Shown: one piece after another, positions 44,354 to 56,939 of the stretch
Position numbering within the stretch: position 1 is the first letter of the stretch
Layout of the letters: the number at the start of each line of letters is the position of its first letter
NCBI RefSeq assembly: GCF_000315625.1
Contig: NW_005434655.1
Location: 552,528-616,527 of the forward strand
DNA length: 64,000 bases
Reading direction: 5' to 3'
Source of the DNA: Guillardia theta CCMP2712
Lineage: Eukaryota > Cryptophyceae > Pyrenomonadales > Geminigeraceae
Position numbers and translations under genes: made by a program
The notes under the pieces: model-generated
What the model was told of the DNA's origin: nothing
Database searches by the model: none
The model's input: only the letters and a program-made list of their open reading frames with translations

Positions 44354-46065
44354 CAATGGCCGGTCAAGCATTCAATCAATCTTTTATAGTAGTGAAGCCC
44401 AAAACTTGAAACGCTCTGATACCAACTAGAATCATAAATCATACACATCCCTGTTCAACCCTAAAACGTTTGTGACATCTTGCGGCCTGGTGGAAGAGCA
44501 GAATCAGCATTGGATCAAGTGTCGAGGATAGCGCTAGCAGACGTGTTCGGACTTTGATGGAAAATGAGTTTATTCCAAGTCCGAGTCGTTACGATAGATT
44601 CAGCTTCTAGATTCCCCACTGACACTCGGGGACGAGAGACGAGGTGCATCTGAAGCGAGACTGATCTTGCTTGCCTCTTTCTGCCGGCATGGATGTACCT
44701 CCGGACGACATGACGCCAAAAGACATTCGCCACACTGTTGCTCTTCTGAGCCATCGAAACTCTTCAGTCTCGTCCTCTCTTCATCGATGTTCGTTTTTAT
44801 TGCAGTACAACACGCTACTTTCACCACCATGTTGGTTCAGTCTATTCTGACGGTCTTGCCCGCACTGGTCTCAACCATGGCGCATAATAACTGTCCCGCA
44901 ATGTGTTCTTTCATTCAGGCTCGTCGATCGCTACCACTTGGTCGGCCCAAGTCCCATCTTGTCTGTCGAGATGTTGTTCTGATATGCTTCCTTCGTTGCC
45001 GCCCTTCCCACGTATGTCCTCCTATTCAAGCTTCGTCGTGACTATCCCGTGTCAACAAGTCCATCAGCTTCTGATTTCAACACCTGCCTGAAAGGTTACC
45101 AACCCTGCAGTACCGGACCCCCTTCACCAGGGCTGTCGCTAGGTGGTTGGTGCGCAACAGTATCATGAAGTCATTCCGGTAACTTTACTGGCAGGTAACT
45201 CTAGAACCATGCCCAACCCCTCATCTCTCCCCTTAATACCCCCACCCTTCCCACCTCCACCCGACCCTCGGCAAGGACGAGCGATTGGCCGCGGTAAGAG
45301 GCGGATTTCATTTTATGTTTTTTTAATGTTTACTACACGGGTTCTTTTTTTTTCTAGTTGTCCCTGTCAGTTAATTAACATTTTGAGGGGCGTCCACCCC
45401 CCCCCCCCCACCCCCCCCACTTCCAAAAATCATCATGTGCCTCCTCGACCACCCACCCCCGAATTTCACAGGTAATGACCCGTACATATTCCGGAAATGA
45501 TCTAAGGAAACAGGGGTACATAAAGACTTGTGGCACCCTACCCATTTAGGCCCCAGTTAACAACCGTGGAACCATCGCAACCCTACCCCACCGACCCCTT
45601 TTACGGTCATTTGCACCCCACAATCTCCCCACCCCCACCCCCTCCGTCAGCCCCACGTTTGATGTCATCACCTCCTATCAGGGTCTTCCCACTCTTAGAG
45701 AACCACCCACCCTCCCACGAGATACGAACAGAACACATGTCCTTTGCCGTACCCCCGAAACCACCCCTGTACCTCCTATCAAAATCACCCCTATTTGAGA
45801 GATATTTTACTATTCCTTACTACACAGTCACTTTCAGGTCCTCCCCCTCCCCTCCCCTCCCCTTGCCACCTTTCCCTTCCCGTGCCCTTCCGCGTTCTGC
45901 AAGTGAAGATCTGAACGACTCTGCCTGCTATTCGTCTACAAGGCCTTACTACTGTCTGCTGCTTTCGATCCTGCCTCTACTGCCTACTGTCTCCTGTGCT
46001 CACGTTGGAAAAGTGACCAGGGCAAAGATTGAACAGACTTGGTTCCATCCCACAATCCTCAAAGG
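44354..46065. other. Intergenic, with C-rich island 45090-45870
   Basis: Positions 44354-45090 hold ordinary sequence without a gene I can support. Positions 45180-45870 are a C-rich tract (CACCCCCC, CCCTACCC), including poly-C runs of 12 or more near 45400. No strong GC block accompanies it. The RING-H2 gene starts 200 bp further on. Confidence 0.45.
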
Positions 46066-46980
46066 ATGGAGGAAGCTTCGCCAGCTATCACCCACGCGGA
46101 AACTGAAAAGAGAGAAGAAACTAGCGAACAAGTAGCCATTTCGATTGAAGAAGATGAAGCTGCGAATTCGACTTCCCCTGCAGAAGTGCAGGTATGTATA
46201 CTGGGATCAGATTCCTAGTTTTTCAATGCAACCTGATTGCGTGCTCTTGCAGCCTACAAGAATACTTGGACATTCGATCCATGCTGGGTACTTAATGTTA
46301 CAGGGAATTTGGTCAAAGACTGACATGTTGGTCCTTGAAGGCTGGCGATAAATTTCAGCGCACATGTCGACATCTGCGTAGCAAACCTGAAGATCGTTCC
46401 ACATGATGTGAGTACAAGTCTGATAGATGTTCTGCATGGCTTAGAATGGTGGTTTCAGCCATCGGAAATGGATTCATCGCAGTGTGTTGTATGTCTGGAT
46501 GATTTCTCATTGAAACAAGATATCGTGAAACTGGATTGCCAACATTTTTTCCATCGAAGCTGTATTCAAAGGTACGACATGGGTTGTGTGCGCTAGCGCT
46601 TCTTTTGTTATCTTATGTTCATCTTTTCAATTTTTTCAGATCTGATCTTCGCGTTGCAGATGGTTGAGAACACAATATTCGGATTTTTCCAAGTCTTTCT
46701 GTCCAGTTTGCAAGTCAGAGGTGAACACCTTTGTTGTACATGCGCGCATGAAGTAATCCAAGCACGTAGATTCCATGTTTGAAAATTCCTGTGCCCCGTG
46801 AAAATCCACCAGATGCTGCGGAAGAGGTGAGTTAATTCTATCTAGACTCAGTCGTTCTCCTCACTGTACTACCAGGTAAATTACTCAGTTTCGCGAAGCC
46901 GATACTTCATTCTGTTTCAAGTTTTCCTTGTGCTGATCCTCCTGGCCTACATTATGATCTTCTTGATCCGAATTCTATGA
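46066..46980 (+). CDS. Membrane-anchored RING-H2 protein
   Basis: Exons 46066-46191, 46253-46311, 46359-46407, 46459-46571, 46660-46720, 46770-46826 and 46876-46980, phases consistent, 189 aa. A RING-H2 (C3H2C3) finger at about residues 86-133 runs CVVCLDDF, LDCQHFFHRSC and FCPVC. The last exon encodes one hydrophobic helix (YFILFQVFLVLILLAYIMIF) ending IRIL, so a tail-anchored E3 ubiquitin ligase of an internal membrane is inferred. The N-terminal 42 residues are acidic (IEEDEAANSTSPAEVQ). The middle segment AHVDICVANLKIVPHD has no family I recognise. Ends 194 bp from the tail of the LRR gene. Confidence 0.85.
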
Positions 46981-47174
46981 GACCTATCTCACTCGGACAC
47001 AACAAACAGCACAATCACGCATCCACCTGTGGATATGATAACGATGTACTTATACTGAAATCTAACTAAATCAAATTTGAAACATTACCCAAAATATAGT
47101 CCAAAGTGACTCCGTGTCGATAAGAGTTCCTGTCGTCCCGCTCCAATATCAACCTATCTTGGCTCCTTCAGCCT

Positions 47175-50100
47175 TCAATCCAGCAGAAGCAGCTTGGCGG
47201 TCGCTGCAAGGCTCTCAAGCCTCGTTTCCATGCTCCCACTCGCTCCGCTTTTGTGGCGTTGAGGCGTGGGATCACTTGACAGGATCGAGTCATCAGGAAG
47301 CTTCGAATGGGGTGGCGGATCCTCTACGTCTTCCTCTACGTCTTCCTCTACGTCTTCCTCACAGATCTTGGAGCTTGATGGGAGGGAGCAAGCCTGGAGC
47401 TGTGTCAGAGGAGGTAACCATGGCGTCAGGCGGCACCTTGGATTCCACTTCTTCGCTACGTGCTGCTGTCTTGGCTGATGGTATACCCCCAATAGGAGCA
47501 GGAGCAGGAGCAGTAGAGGCGGCTGCTGTAGCTCGCTCGTCGTGTCCCGACACTTGTTCTGTATCGCAGAAAACTGACTTAACACGAGCAAACGACGGTA
47601 AGTTGACATACCAGGCGGTTGAGTGAGAACTTGTTGTGCCTCAACTGCTTGGTCCTTCCGCTCGCTCGGAGAATGTCGACGAGCAGACTCAAGCTCTGCG
47701 TCTGCTACTTGTCGATGGAGCCCTCTGTCATTCCCTTGCCATCGCCTCGCTTCATCCTCCCTTTGCATCCTCCTTAACGTGGCCATTGCTGCGTTTCTCT
47801 CCTTCCTCATCTAAGCTCAAGTATCAAACAAACATGCTCAGGCACGAGTTCAGCAGACCTCCTTCAGAGCCTCCTGGGTTTCCAAGAGTCTGTCCTCCAT
47901 GAGCGACAACTTCAGTCGGTCTTCCTTGTCTGTCTTCTCCTGCAGACAGGAGAGTTGTCGTTCGACCTGGTGTAGGTGCTTACGGGCATGTAGTGAAGTG
48001 ACACTCACAACCTGTCGGATATGCACAACATGCTTCCCGTTCTCCTTCTGGAGTTGCAGGTTCTCGCTCTTCAGCCTTCTCAGTGAGTCTTCAGCAACTT
48101 CATGCGCTTTGTTGAGGTCGAAGGTAGCCTGCTCCCGCTGGGCCTCTAGCAAGATCTTCATCTCAGCCAGCTCTCTTGCCAGCCGTTGGATCTCTTCCGC
48201 CTTCTCCAGCCCGCACTGTTCACAAGCCTGAAAGGCCCTCAGACGGCATGTTATCTACAACCACCTCACCGAGAGTTTCTGACGCTCGTCGGCCAAGAGC
48301 AGAGAGGTCTCGTTCAACAACGATTTGACCCTCTCCAACTCCTCTTTGACTTGCTCGGCTTCTTTCGACATCAGCTCCTGCATCTCCTTGACCTAGTTCA
48401 CCCGTCAACTCGGGGCCATGGCGTCCATCACAGACAAGGACCTTGCTTGCCGTCCTCGCGTCGGCTGTTTGCACAAACCCGGTCAACTTCTCTCGTTCGT
48501 CCAGCAGTCGCTTCACTTCTCCATCAAGTGACAGGCAGCTCATGCAGTCCCTCCGCGCTCCAGCTGACTTGCCCGACACTACAACTGCCGCGGGTTCGAC
48601 CGGACCAGGAGCCTGATGTTGAGCCAATTGACTCCTGCTCTTGTTCACGGGCCTATGAAGCTCGGGGTCTGGAGGAGCGCACCATCTTCGCGCTCTGGCT
48701 CGGAAGAGACCTTGAGCAACAGCAATGCGACGGGAAGCGAAGCAGATCCTCTGCGTGAACGACGTCAACTTGCCGTCCAGCTCGCTGAACACGCGGCAGG
48801 TCGCCAAAATCGCTTCTATCTCGTCTCGATACTTCTTCGGTCTGCTCTTCTTGCTTCGCTCACCCGTCTCGTGCATCTTGCTGAACATGGAGGTCAAAGC
48901 TTGCAGGGTTGAAGCAACCTCCCCATGCTGCTCTTCGAAAGTGGTGATGCTTCTCTTCATCCTCGTCAAGGAATCTTCCGCGGTCGCAACCCTCTGCCTC
49001 TCCATATCTCTCTCTTGACACCGCAAGTGCGCCTCCGCCTTGAGCGAGATCTGTCAAGAAGTGTCAGAAGAGTCTTCAGTGTGGCCTCTTGATGATTGCC
49101 GAGCAATCTGAGCAGAGACGGAAGGTGTGGAGGAGGAGTACGGTAGCAGTAGTAGCAGGGGGGGGGGAGGGAAGGAGACGGCATACCTCTCGTTGTTGAT
49201 ACTTCTCGATTTGAGATTGTTGCAATGTCAACTGATCATTCCGATGTTAGACACTCTCTGCCTCATCTCCCTCGCCCACCTCATCAGTCATCTCGTCGAT
49301 TTGCCTGACGAGTCTTGCCTTCTCGATCTCGTAAGTGTTCTCCCTTGCCTTCAACTCCAACAGCACTGCAAACACTTGGCTTCTCCATTCCTTGACCATC
49401 TTTGTGCAGAACTCATTCACAACATCCCGCGTTTCTTCGCCTTTCCATCCGCGGCTCTTGCCCACTTCAGTTGTTTTCCTCTCCAACTCCGACATCCACT
49501 TGTCCTGCACCTTCAAAATCTCTTGATTGGCTTCAAGTTGCATTTCCAACAGCCGAATCCTGTCTTGCACACCATCGCAGTCCTGCATCATCCCGTCAGC
49601 AAGTTTGAAAGCGTCCTGCATTCGCTCGTACCTCTCTCACGAGCACCTCCCCATGCTCCTCAGTTCGGTTCTGACAGGAGGACGAGTCCTCACATCGCTC
49701 CTCAGTCTCAGCCCCCTTGGTAAAGATGTAGGATTTCAGGCTCTGTATCTGCCACATGGCTTCAATTTTGTATCCAACAGCAACGACTTTTGACATTCGC
49801 ACCTCCGACGATTTCTCCTTGAGGGCCAAGGACAGCTCAGCTACCTTCTTGTCACATTCCTCCAGCTTCTGCTCCAGCTGAGAGACGTCGGACTGAAGGC
49901 TCCGCACCCTGGCTCGCTCGCACGAGAGCTCGTGGTTGCATCGTTCAAGTTTGACCTCCAGAGTCTGCAGTGGCAGGAGGATGAGAGGTTGGGGAGCGAG
50001 CACAAGGATGGGCTTACGTTGCAGAGCTCACTTTTGTGGAGAAGGGCCTTTTCAAGTTGATCATTCTTCTCCGCCATCCTCTGAACCTGTTCGTCGTTGA

Positions 50101-51244
50101 CGTCTGCCTGACAGCCGACATCATGCTGCTCCCAACGCGCTGCAATCACGAGTGAGAAAGGGAACATCTCTTGCCGTCCGGCTCACCTTGACATCCTTTT
50201 TCACACTTGCACGGAGGGGAGTCTTCTGTGTTGGCCTTCATCTGAACAAGAGAACTTGTCTGGACATCCAATCCCTCGCTTTCAACACGCCTTCTCAGAG
50301 CAGGAGCATTCCACTGCATGCAGCTGTCATCATCGTCGAGCTTGTTCTCGCTGGTGGCAGCTGAAGCAAAGTCTCCTGCCTCGCCAAAGGACTCAGAGTG
50401 CTCGACAACTCGTTGGAAGCGAGATTGTTCGAACTGCTGATAATCGGCGGAGTCTACGACGGGATTGCCATCGAGCAGTATGGACTTGAGATTCTGAAGT
50501 GCACCGAGGCCCACCAAATCCTCTAGCCGCTCGACACTGTTCGAGTTGAGGTCCAACACTTCCAGGCTTGCCAATCCTTCGAGGTTTGCGCATGTGATCT
50601 GGTTGTTCGAAGCATACAACTCTTTCAGGTGTATCAGAGAACACAAGTTGTTCAGGACCTGCAACCAACATGCTCACTCAACCGAGAAGCATGTGGGATC
50701 GCTCACCAGGATCTTGTTGGACGACACGTTCAGCCTCGTCAAGCACGTCAAGGGCTCCAGGTTCTCGATCTTGACTAACTCATTGCTTGAAAGGTTGAGG
50801 ACCTTGAGGTCTGGATAACTTGCGGAGATCTCCCTCACAAGCTCCTTGGAGATCGTCTTGATAGGCATCGTCCTCCCACTACGACGCTTTAGACGGTAGA
50901 ACTGCACACATCTGTTGGAACTCTCAGTCTCTACCCAGGAAACCTCCTCCCATGCCCGTCCAACCTCTTTCATTCCGCTCCACTCACCACCAACCACCAT
51001 CACCACCACTACCCTTCTCTTCCTCCCTCCTCCCTCCCTCCCTCCCTCTCCCATTCATGCTCTATTCGTTCCCGCCCTCCCACTGGATTCTTGACAACGA
51101 TGTCCTTAATTGACCCCTGTTCACTACACATGAGCTAGTTTGTCTGTAGCCATCGCGTTCCTGCCTCTTCTTCTCCCTTAGCGTCTTGTTAGGGTCACTG
51201 ATCGCATCGGGGTCCTCCAATGGCGATTCTTCCTGCTCACTCAT
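47175..51244 (-). CDS. LRR and coiled-coil protein, 1055 aa
   Basis: Exons in transcript order: 51128-51244, 50707-50901, 50187-50658, 50018-50139, 49803-49964, 49632-49748, 49280-49582, 49187-49231, 48442-49050, 48270-48392, 48012-48227, 47859-47966, 47631-47810, 47175-47573. All phases agree. SDS22-type leucine-rich repeats occupy about residues 65-180 (DLKVLNLSSNELVKIENLEP, HLKELYASNNQI, LEVLDLNSNSVERLEDL). Nearly all the rest is coiled coil (LERCNHELSCERARVRSLQ, QVKEELERVKSLLNETSLLL). This architecture is typical of centrosomal, basal-body and ciliary proteins, so such a role is inferred. The first exon and its 226-nt intron, and the last exon's frame, are less certain. Confidence 0.8.
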
Positions 51245-51449
51245 CACCTCGTCCCCTCTGATATCTTTCTCCCAATCTTCCTCTTCTCTTCCTCCCCTTC
51301 TTCTCTTCCTCCCCTTCTTCTTCCCTCCTTCCTACTCTTGTCGTCTTCTTCTCTCCTTCTTCCCCTCTCTGCCCTCCTCGCCATCGTCTCCTCCTTTCCT
51401 TCCGCCATCCCCACTTGGAAACAAGCTGGTGAATGGCTCCATGGCGCGC

Positions 51450-51720
51450 ACAAGGCGAATAAATTCGATTCAAATCAATTTGAGAACTTGTCCTCCACGA
51501 TCCGGTGACTGGCGGGCCGCCGGCCGGGCAGGCGTGGCCGGCACTGCCGCTTAGTCGGGCACGGTGAACTCCCGAGTCCGTGACCTGAGCTTGCCATGAT
51601 AGTACAGTTGGAAACTGAGACCTCTGACTCACTTGCAACCCGGCGGCGTCACGGCTCGCGGCTCAGATCATCGGATGATGATTACTTTACATGCACTTTA
51701 ATCCTCAATCACATTTAGTT
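51450..51720. other. GC block between LRR gene and DHHC gene
   Basis: CCGGCCGGGC and GTGAC words with a short AT patch. There is no clear CCCTACCCC part. It lies upstream of the LRR gene and just 3' of the DHHC gene; 51245-51450 is a CTTCCTCC-rich 5' region. Confidence 0.4.
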
Positions 51721-51724
51721 CGGA

Positions 51725-52859
51725 TCAGTTCGCAAGTTTTACAGGCAAAGGACGCAGCTTTCCCAGCTTCTTCTCCTTTGGCAAATTTGACGCAGCTTGA
51801 CTCTCCTCCTCGTCTCGGGCCGTTTCCTCTTCCGAGGCTACCGTCGGACTTAACTTCGCGGGCAGAGATTGTCGTCTGTTGCCTTCCCCTTCCAGCCCAC
51901 TCCCTCTGTTCCTCTCCGTCGGCAGCTCGTAACCCTTCTGATCAATCACAAAGTCAGCATCGCGCTCAGGACTATCCGACAACACATCGCAACAAGCTCA
52001 CCGCCTGGTTCTCTGCCGCTTGCATCTCAGCGAGATCCCAAGAAGTTTCCTCGACTTCTTGGATCTTGGGGATTTGATTGGACTTCTCGCTGACAGGCAC
52101 GATCTTATTTTTGGCTTCGCGTAAGTTCTTTTGCCTTGTCTTCTTGTCCCTCCGACTGAGAATGTAATCGTACGTAGACATCCCGGTGTACTGGAGATAG
52201 ATGTGGAACAGAACCAGCTGCAGCAGCAGGATGCATGCAATCGCCGCTGCAACGAATGAAATGAAAACCAAGACGAGAAGTCCAGTGTGCGAAGACCCTC
52301 GGAAGTACTGCAAAGACTCATAAAAGTAGGCTTTTGAGCTCCTTTCGTCCCACAATCTCTTCCAAATTACAAAACTCCAAACCGAATGAAGGAGAGTGAA
52401 AAGAAAAGTTATGCATATCAGCATAAAGAAAGGAGGGTAGTTGACAGACCCCACACAATTATTGAGCCACTTGCAGTGATGATCAAAATTCCTTATGCAT
52501 TTGTTGCAGAGTCGGCAATGCTTGCTCCTCTTGTGAACCTTGCACTTGCAGTAACTGCAATAGAGCAAATCTCCCGTTGGAACGTCTCTTGGCGTTGCTT
52601 GTAGCTTCTCATCAATAGTTCTGTCCACGGGATTGAGAGCAGATGTTCTGGCAGCTAATAAGACAACAGCAAGTAGCAATAAAGCATAAACAATAGTAAT
52701 TGCTATCAAACGTGATTTATCTTCCTCCAAAGGCATCACAACCAGGAAAAACGAGAAAACCATAAATGAAAACATGATCCATGAAAGTAGTTGCAGAGTA
52801 TCAAACGGCCTTTCAAATCCATTGACTCTTTGAAACTCTCCATCGTCGGTTTTAGCCAT
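51725..52859 (-). CDS. DHHC-type protein S-palmitoyltransferase
   Basis: Exons 52002-52859 and 51725-51937, joined across a 64-nt intron (GTGAGC to TGATCAG, phase 0), 356 aa. There are two N-terminal hydrophobic helices, a cytosolic Cys-rich domain beginning CSYCKCKVHKRSKHC with the catalytic DHHC in NFDHHCKWLNNCVG, then two more helices, the usual four-TM layout. It transfers palmitate to cysteines of membrane proteins through an acyl-enzyme on the DHHC cysteine. The TTxE-like region is not obvious. The polar C-terminal tail after VEETSWDLAEMQ is specific. The start ATG at 52859 precedes MAKTDDGEFQRV. A partial copy of its 3' half occurs at 58164-58412. Confidence 0.93.
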
Positions 52860-53589
52860 TCTTGGATTTGATTTTTCAATCAGCAAAGCTTATTACACAC
52901 TAGTCCTTGTCCTCTTAATTCGTTTCAAACATAGTCGAAAGACTTAGATTGAAAACAGCAGTGCCACAGAAACTTTCAAGAGATTACTTGCCTTGCTTGC
53001 CTTGACATAGGTCCAACAGGAAGGCTCAGCTGACTGCGCATCACTGTCGCCGATAGTTGCCACAGCAGCAACCTTACAGAACAGCCCAAGTTTCCAATCG
53101 CGTTGCAAGAATGGAGGTAAGAGTGAGACAAAGTATGTGAGTAAAGGAAAGAGTGAGGTTGAAACCCAAAAGAACAGACAAGAGATGAATAAGTGACGAT
53201 CAGCGCAATACCACCCAAGGTGTCCAGTCTACAGGGGAACCGCCATTGGGCGCCTGTGGATGTAGTTTTAAGATTGTAGAGGGATTAAAACTGTTTTTGT
53301 TTTCTCATAAATTGAGTTTTACAGATTTGACTGACTGATTTGTACTGAATATGCTCTGTTTTCTATCTTCGCTTGTACTCAGGACCCTAGCTTGTAGGTG
53401 GAGGAAATATTCCTCAGCTCTTGAAAAGGGGATATTAAAAGTAAATATCTTCAGAAATAATTGGTATTTAAAACTTTTATTATAATATTTGTAGGAGAAA
53501 TTAATACTTCTGTATGCATATCCTTCAACCTGGTAGTCCTCCTGTAGTACTGTCAAAACAACTTCACCTGCCTCTAAAGTTAACTGACT
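52860..53589. other. Intergenic 5' of the DHHC gene
   Basis: 730 bp of AT-richer sequence. No coding frame I can support. Confidence 0.4.
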
Positions 53590-54310
53590 TGAGCTCGCAA
53601 CGTCTGTAACGGAAAAGCATCCCTGGCCACGGTGGGCCGCGCGGCCGCCGCACCGCCGGGCAGTGCGGCTCCGCCGGGTCGCCGCCAGCCGGTCTGAGCC
53701 GTGCGGGCGGCTCCGAGCGACCGTACCGTACGGTGACCTGATTCGGATGATTGTGATACGGTCCGATCCGAGTCAGTCGTGACAACCGGCCCGACGGGTA
53801 GGACGGTCCGATCGGACGGCCGGCCGGCCGCCGGGCGGCGGGGGCGCGGCCGGGCCGGCCATAGCGTTGCTTTTCCGGCCGGGCGCTCATAGGAAAAATT
53901 GGCAAGATTTTTTTTTTTCGAAGGGCCTGTGGGGTCCCTTCATTTCATGCCATGTGGGAGTACCCTACTTTGAGAAGGCGTGTAGGAGGGTACTCGCTCT
54001 TAGGAAAATCGTTGCTGCGCAGGGCCAGAGAGGGGTAGGGTGATTTGAATTTGGTTGCTTGGACACTTCACCACGCCAAACCAAAGTAAAAGTACGAATT
54101 TTAGAAGTATCTGTGGTACCAACTTAATATTGCAGCGTTTATATGGTACAAAACGAGGGCCAAACTGGTCGGAACTTCGACTTCCGAGAACCCCTCCGTT
54201 TGACTTTCGTTGGGGGGTGGGGTGGGTATGGAGCACCCTCAACTACCCACCTTTGAACCAGTTTGAAACTCTGTGATAGGGGGTAGGGGGTAGCCCCCAT
54301 TTCTCATTCC
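53590..54310. other. Two-part island
   Basis: The GC block 53600-53890 (GGCCGGCC, CCGCCG, TACGGT words) ends with ATAGGAAAAATTGGC and a T run. The G-rich tract 53930-54310 contains GGGTAC, GGGGTAGGG and GGGGTGGGG words. Confidence 0.55.
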
Positions 54311-56239
54311 CCAAGCCCCCTCTCCCTGGACGAGCAAGAGGCGATGAAATGGTGCCTTCCTGACTCGCGAGGATGAACCTCGATATTGAGAGACTTCGAA
54401 TCCAACCCAACTGAGATAGGAATGAGATGAAGATCTCATATCATACCTGTAAGAGATGATCGAGCTTCTTTCTCAACTCTGCAGGTTGGGCCAAGGTTTG
54501 AATCATCCATCGTGTACTGGAATATGCACCCTAGGTACAAACAATCCGCGTGTGTACTTGAAAATATTCTTCGAAGACAAGATGAAATTTTCATGAACAG
54601 CTAAGCAACTAATGATAGATTCACCATTGAACAGAATCAACTCTGATTGACCCTTCTTTCAAATTGCCGTAGGTTGAACGTTGAGCTCAAATGCATGATT
54701 TGTGAGAAATTTGTATCAAACTGTACCTTAAGCGACTTTGCTGTCTAGATATGTGTTCTCATGTCATCACTCACTTTCAATTCTTCTAGTCTTACGGTCA
54801 GGATTCATGCACCTCACTTTTCTATAGAGAAAGCTTTACATGCTCAACCGTTCAATGATGCATGAAGAGACGTTTGCACAAAGGATTTCTTTACCTGCCA
54901 GGATAGATGACTTTGAATCATCGTTGTTGATCATGAATCACTATACCCATGATCAAGTGGATTGACAATTGCATTTCCATGTTTCATGACGTTGGATGAT
55001 TTTTCTGCACTGCAACTAAGTTCTTCCTTTGTCATGACATTTCCACAACGCTGCAGAAACCTAGTTAGAAATGAAACAATGTGCAGATGAATCTGATATC
55101 AATAAATGAGATATTCTTCGAATCAATCCTGCCTTGTTTGGACAGTTCGCAATGCTACCATGCAACAGTAGAGTTCTTGTCGCATTTGGCTCTACAGAGG
55201 GGTGCCTTGTTCAACAGAGCAAACACTCGATGATTGTAAACGAACCACAAACACTGTGAATCAATAAACAGAATTCCACATTCAGGTGATCATATCTTTA
55301 TTACAAGCGTTTCAATCTGGGTAAAAGCACAACCGACCTCCTTGTAATCCTGACGACGTTCCATCTTTTGCCTGGCGAAGTTATTTCTGTGTTAACCAAG
55401 AAGCATGTGACATGTAGCCACATCATAAATGCTGTACGGCCTGGAATATCAGCATCTTCAAAGTGCTCGTGTTTGCTGTGACCGTTTCATCTGCTTGGCA
55501 GCGGCTCATTGATGGACACACGATCTGATGCAAGTTCACACCAGTAATATTTAGATGATGCATCATGTGATCAAATGGCATAGACCTTGGTGATTTGCAA
55601 CATGTTTCATCGTTCCAACACATCCTTGAAAACCGGATGAAGAATCCTTCACGAACCACTGGACTTGCTTGTTATCATTCGATAGTGCTGTGGATCATCG
55701 TGGTTTCAAGCAATCGAGCAGCTCACTGCTAAAATGCACTGTATTTCTTGCGAGCCTATCAGCCATCATCGTGAAGACATGTGTTCTTGAGCTCACTGGT
55801 GACTGTACGGCTTTTGAATAATCCAGTCACCGTCGGATGATGATTCCCTGTCGTCTTGTGTGTAATCTCCATCCATCTACTCCAACTCAGTTTCCCTGTC
55901 ATGCATCGCAGATAGCTTAGGGTATTTCACAACCCGGTTTCGATTGCAACGTATCCCTGTGATGGTGATTTTCACTTGTATTATTGATGCTCTTCGCTCA
56001 CCAAACGATTTTTCGTGAGATCCACGCACTGTACGAAGCACTCCTCAAGGATCATCATCTCTACACCTCAGGAATTTCCCATGAGGAGGTTCGGTGAACA
56101 TCTGATGTCTGCACACGCTGCCGCGGGCTCGCTGTTTGCGAGCCATGGTTAGGGCAGTACAGAGCGGTGCGACGTGCCCCGAACAAGGGGAGGCTCATGG
56201 CGTGTAGAGAGGTCGTTCAAACTTGTTTATAAAATTGTA
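54311..56239. other. 1.9-kb stretch without a gene
   Basis: Moderate-GC sequence with frequent CATCATG/GATCATG words and stops in all frames. A perfect 7-bp stem GGCTCGC...GCGAGCC with a 5-nt loop lies at about 56128-56146, inside a locally GC-rich segment (56110-56215). No known RNA family was recognised. Confidence 0.4.
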
Positions 56240-56880
56240 CCATAAGAAGGCTCTACAAATTAGTTAGTCGACTACCCCATGATCTCAGTGCAACTTCTGG
56301 GGTGCAGCCCTACTTCTCTGTTTATACTCAACCATTCCACAATACAGTTTAAAATATCTTATTGGAAAACAACATCAGAGTTATAAACCTGAAATTTGGA
56401 CCCTGTTTGAAATCCTCAAACACGCCACCCCCCAATCCACCTAGAAAGCAGAACAACCCCCTCACGGGAAAACATACAGCCCAAAGCAGAAAAAGCAAAA
56501 TGTCAACGCTATGCGGGCCCGTCGGAGCCTGACTCGCCGCCGACCCCGGCCCCCGCCGCCCCGGGTCAGGCTCCGGGCCGGCCCCCGCCGCGGCGGGCTG
56601 CCACTCAGCAGGCCCGGCCGCTCAGCGGCTGTGCGACTCAACTTCAGTCACGGTCCGATCCGAGCACTACGGTATGCCCGACGGGCCATTATGCTTCAAC
56701 TGAGCCTCGGAGGCTTGGAGCCGGCCGGTGTTCACAATGACTCTGTGAAGTCCCAGTGGAAGCATCATGCTGAGTCGGATAAGAAGTGCCAGGGTACGGG
56801 TGTTAACTTGTGCGGCCCGGTCGGACTTGGCAAGTTGTTCGAGAGAGCAGGGGCGTGGCAGTCACACGGTCCCCGGTAAT
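56240..56880. other. Two-part island 3' of a U2 gene
   Basis: A weak C-rich part (56260-56460, CACCCCCCAATCC words), then a strong GC block 56505-56700 (CCCGCCGCCCCGGG), fading into CGGAGGC/GGTACGG words by 56880. Confidence 0.45.
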
Positions 56881-56939
56881 ATCAGTGTCAGTCAGGGTCA
56901 GGATAAAGCTGCCACGATAGCCTCAAAAGGTAGAAGTTG

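Noticed and set aside
44515-45041. Small Cys/Ser-rich frames on both strands near 44500-45040
   Set aside because: No splice-consistent extension and no recognisable domain; evidence too weak to call a gene.
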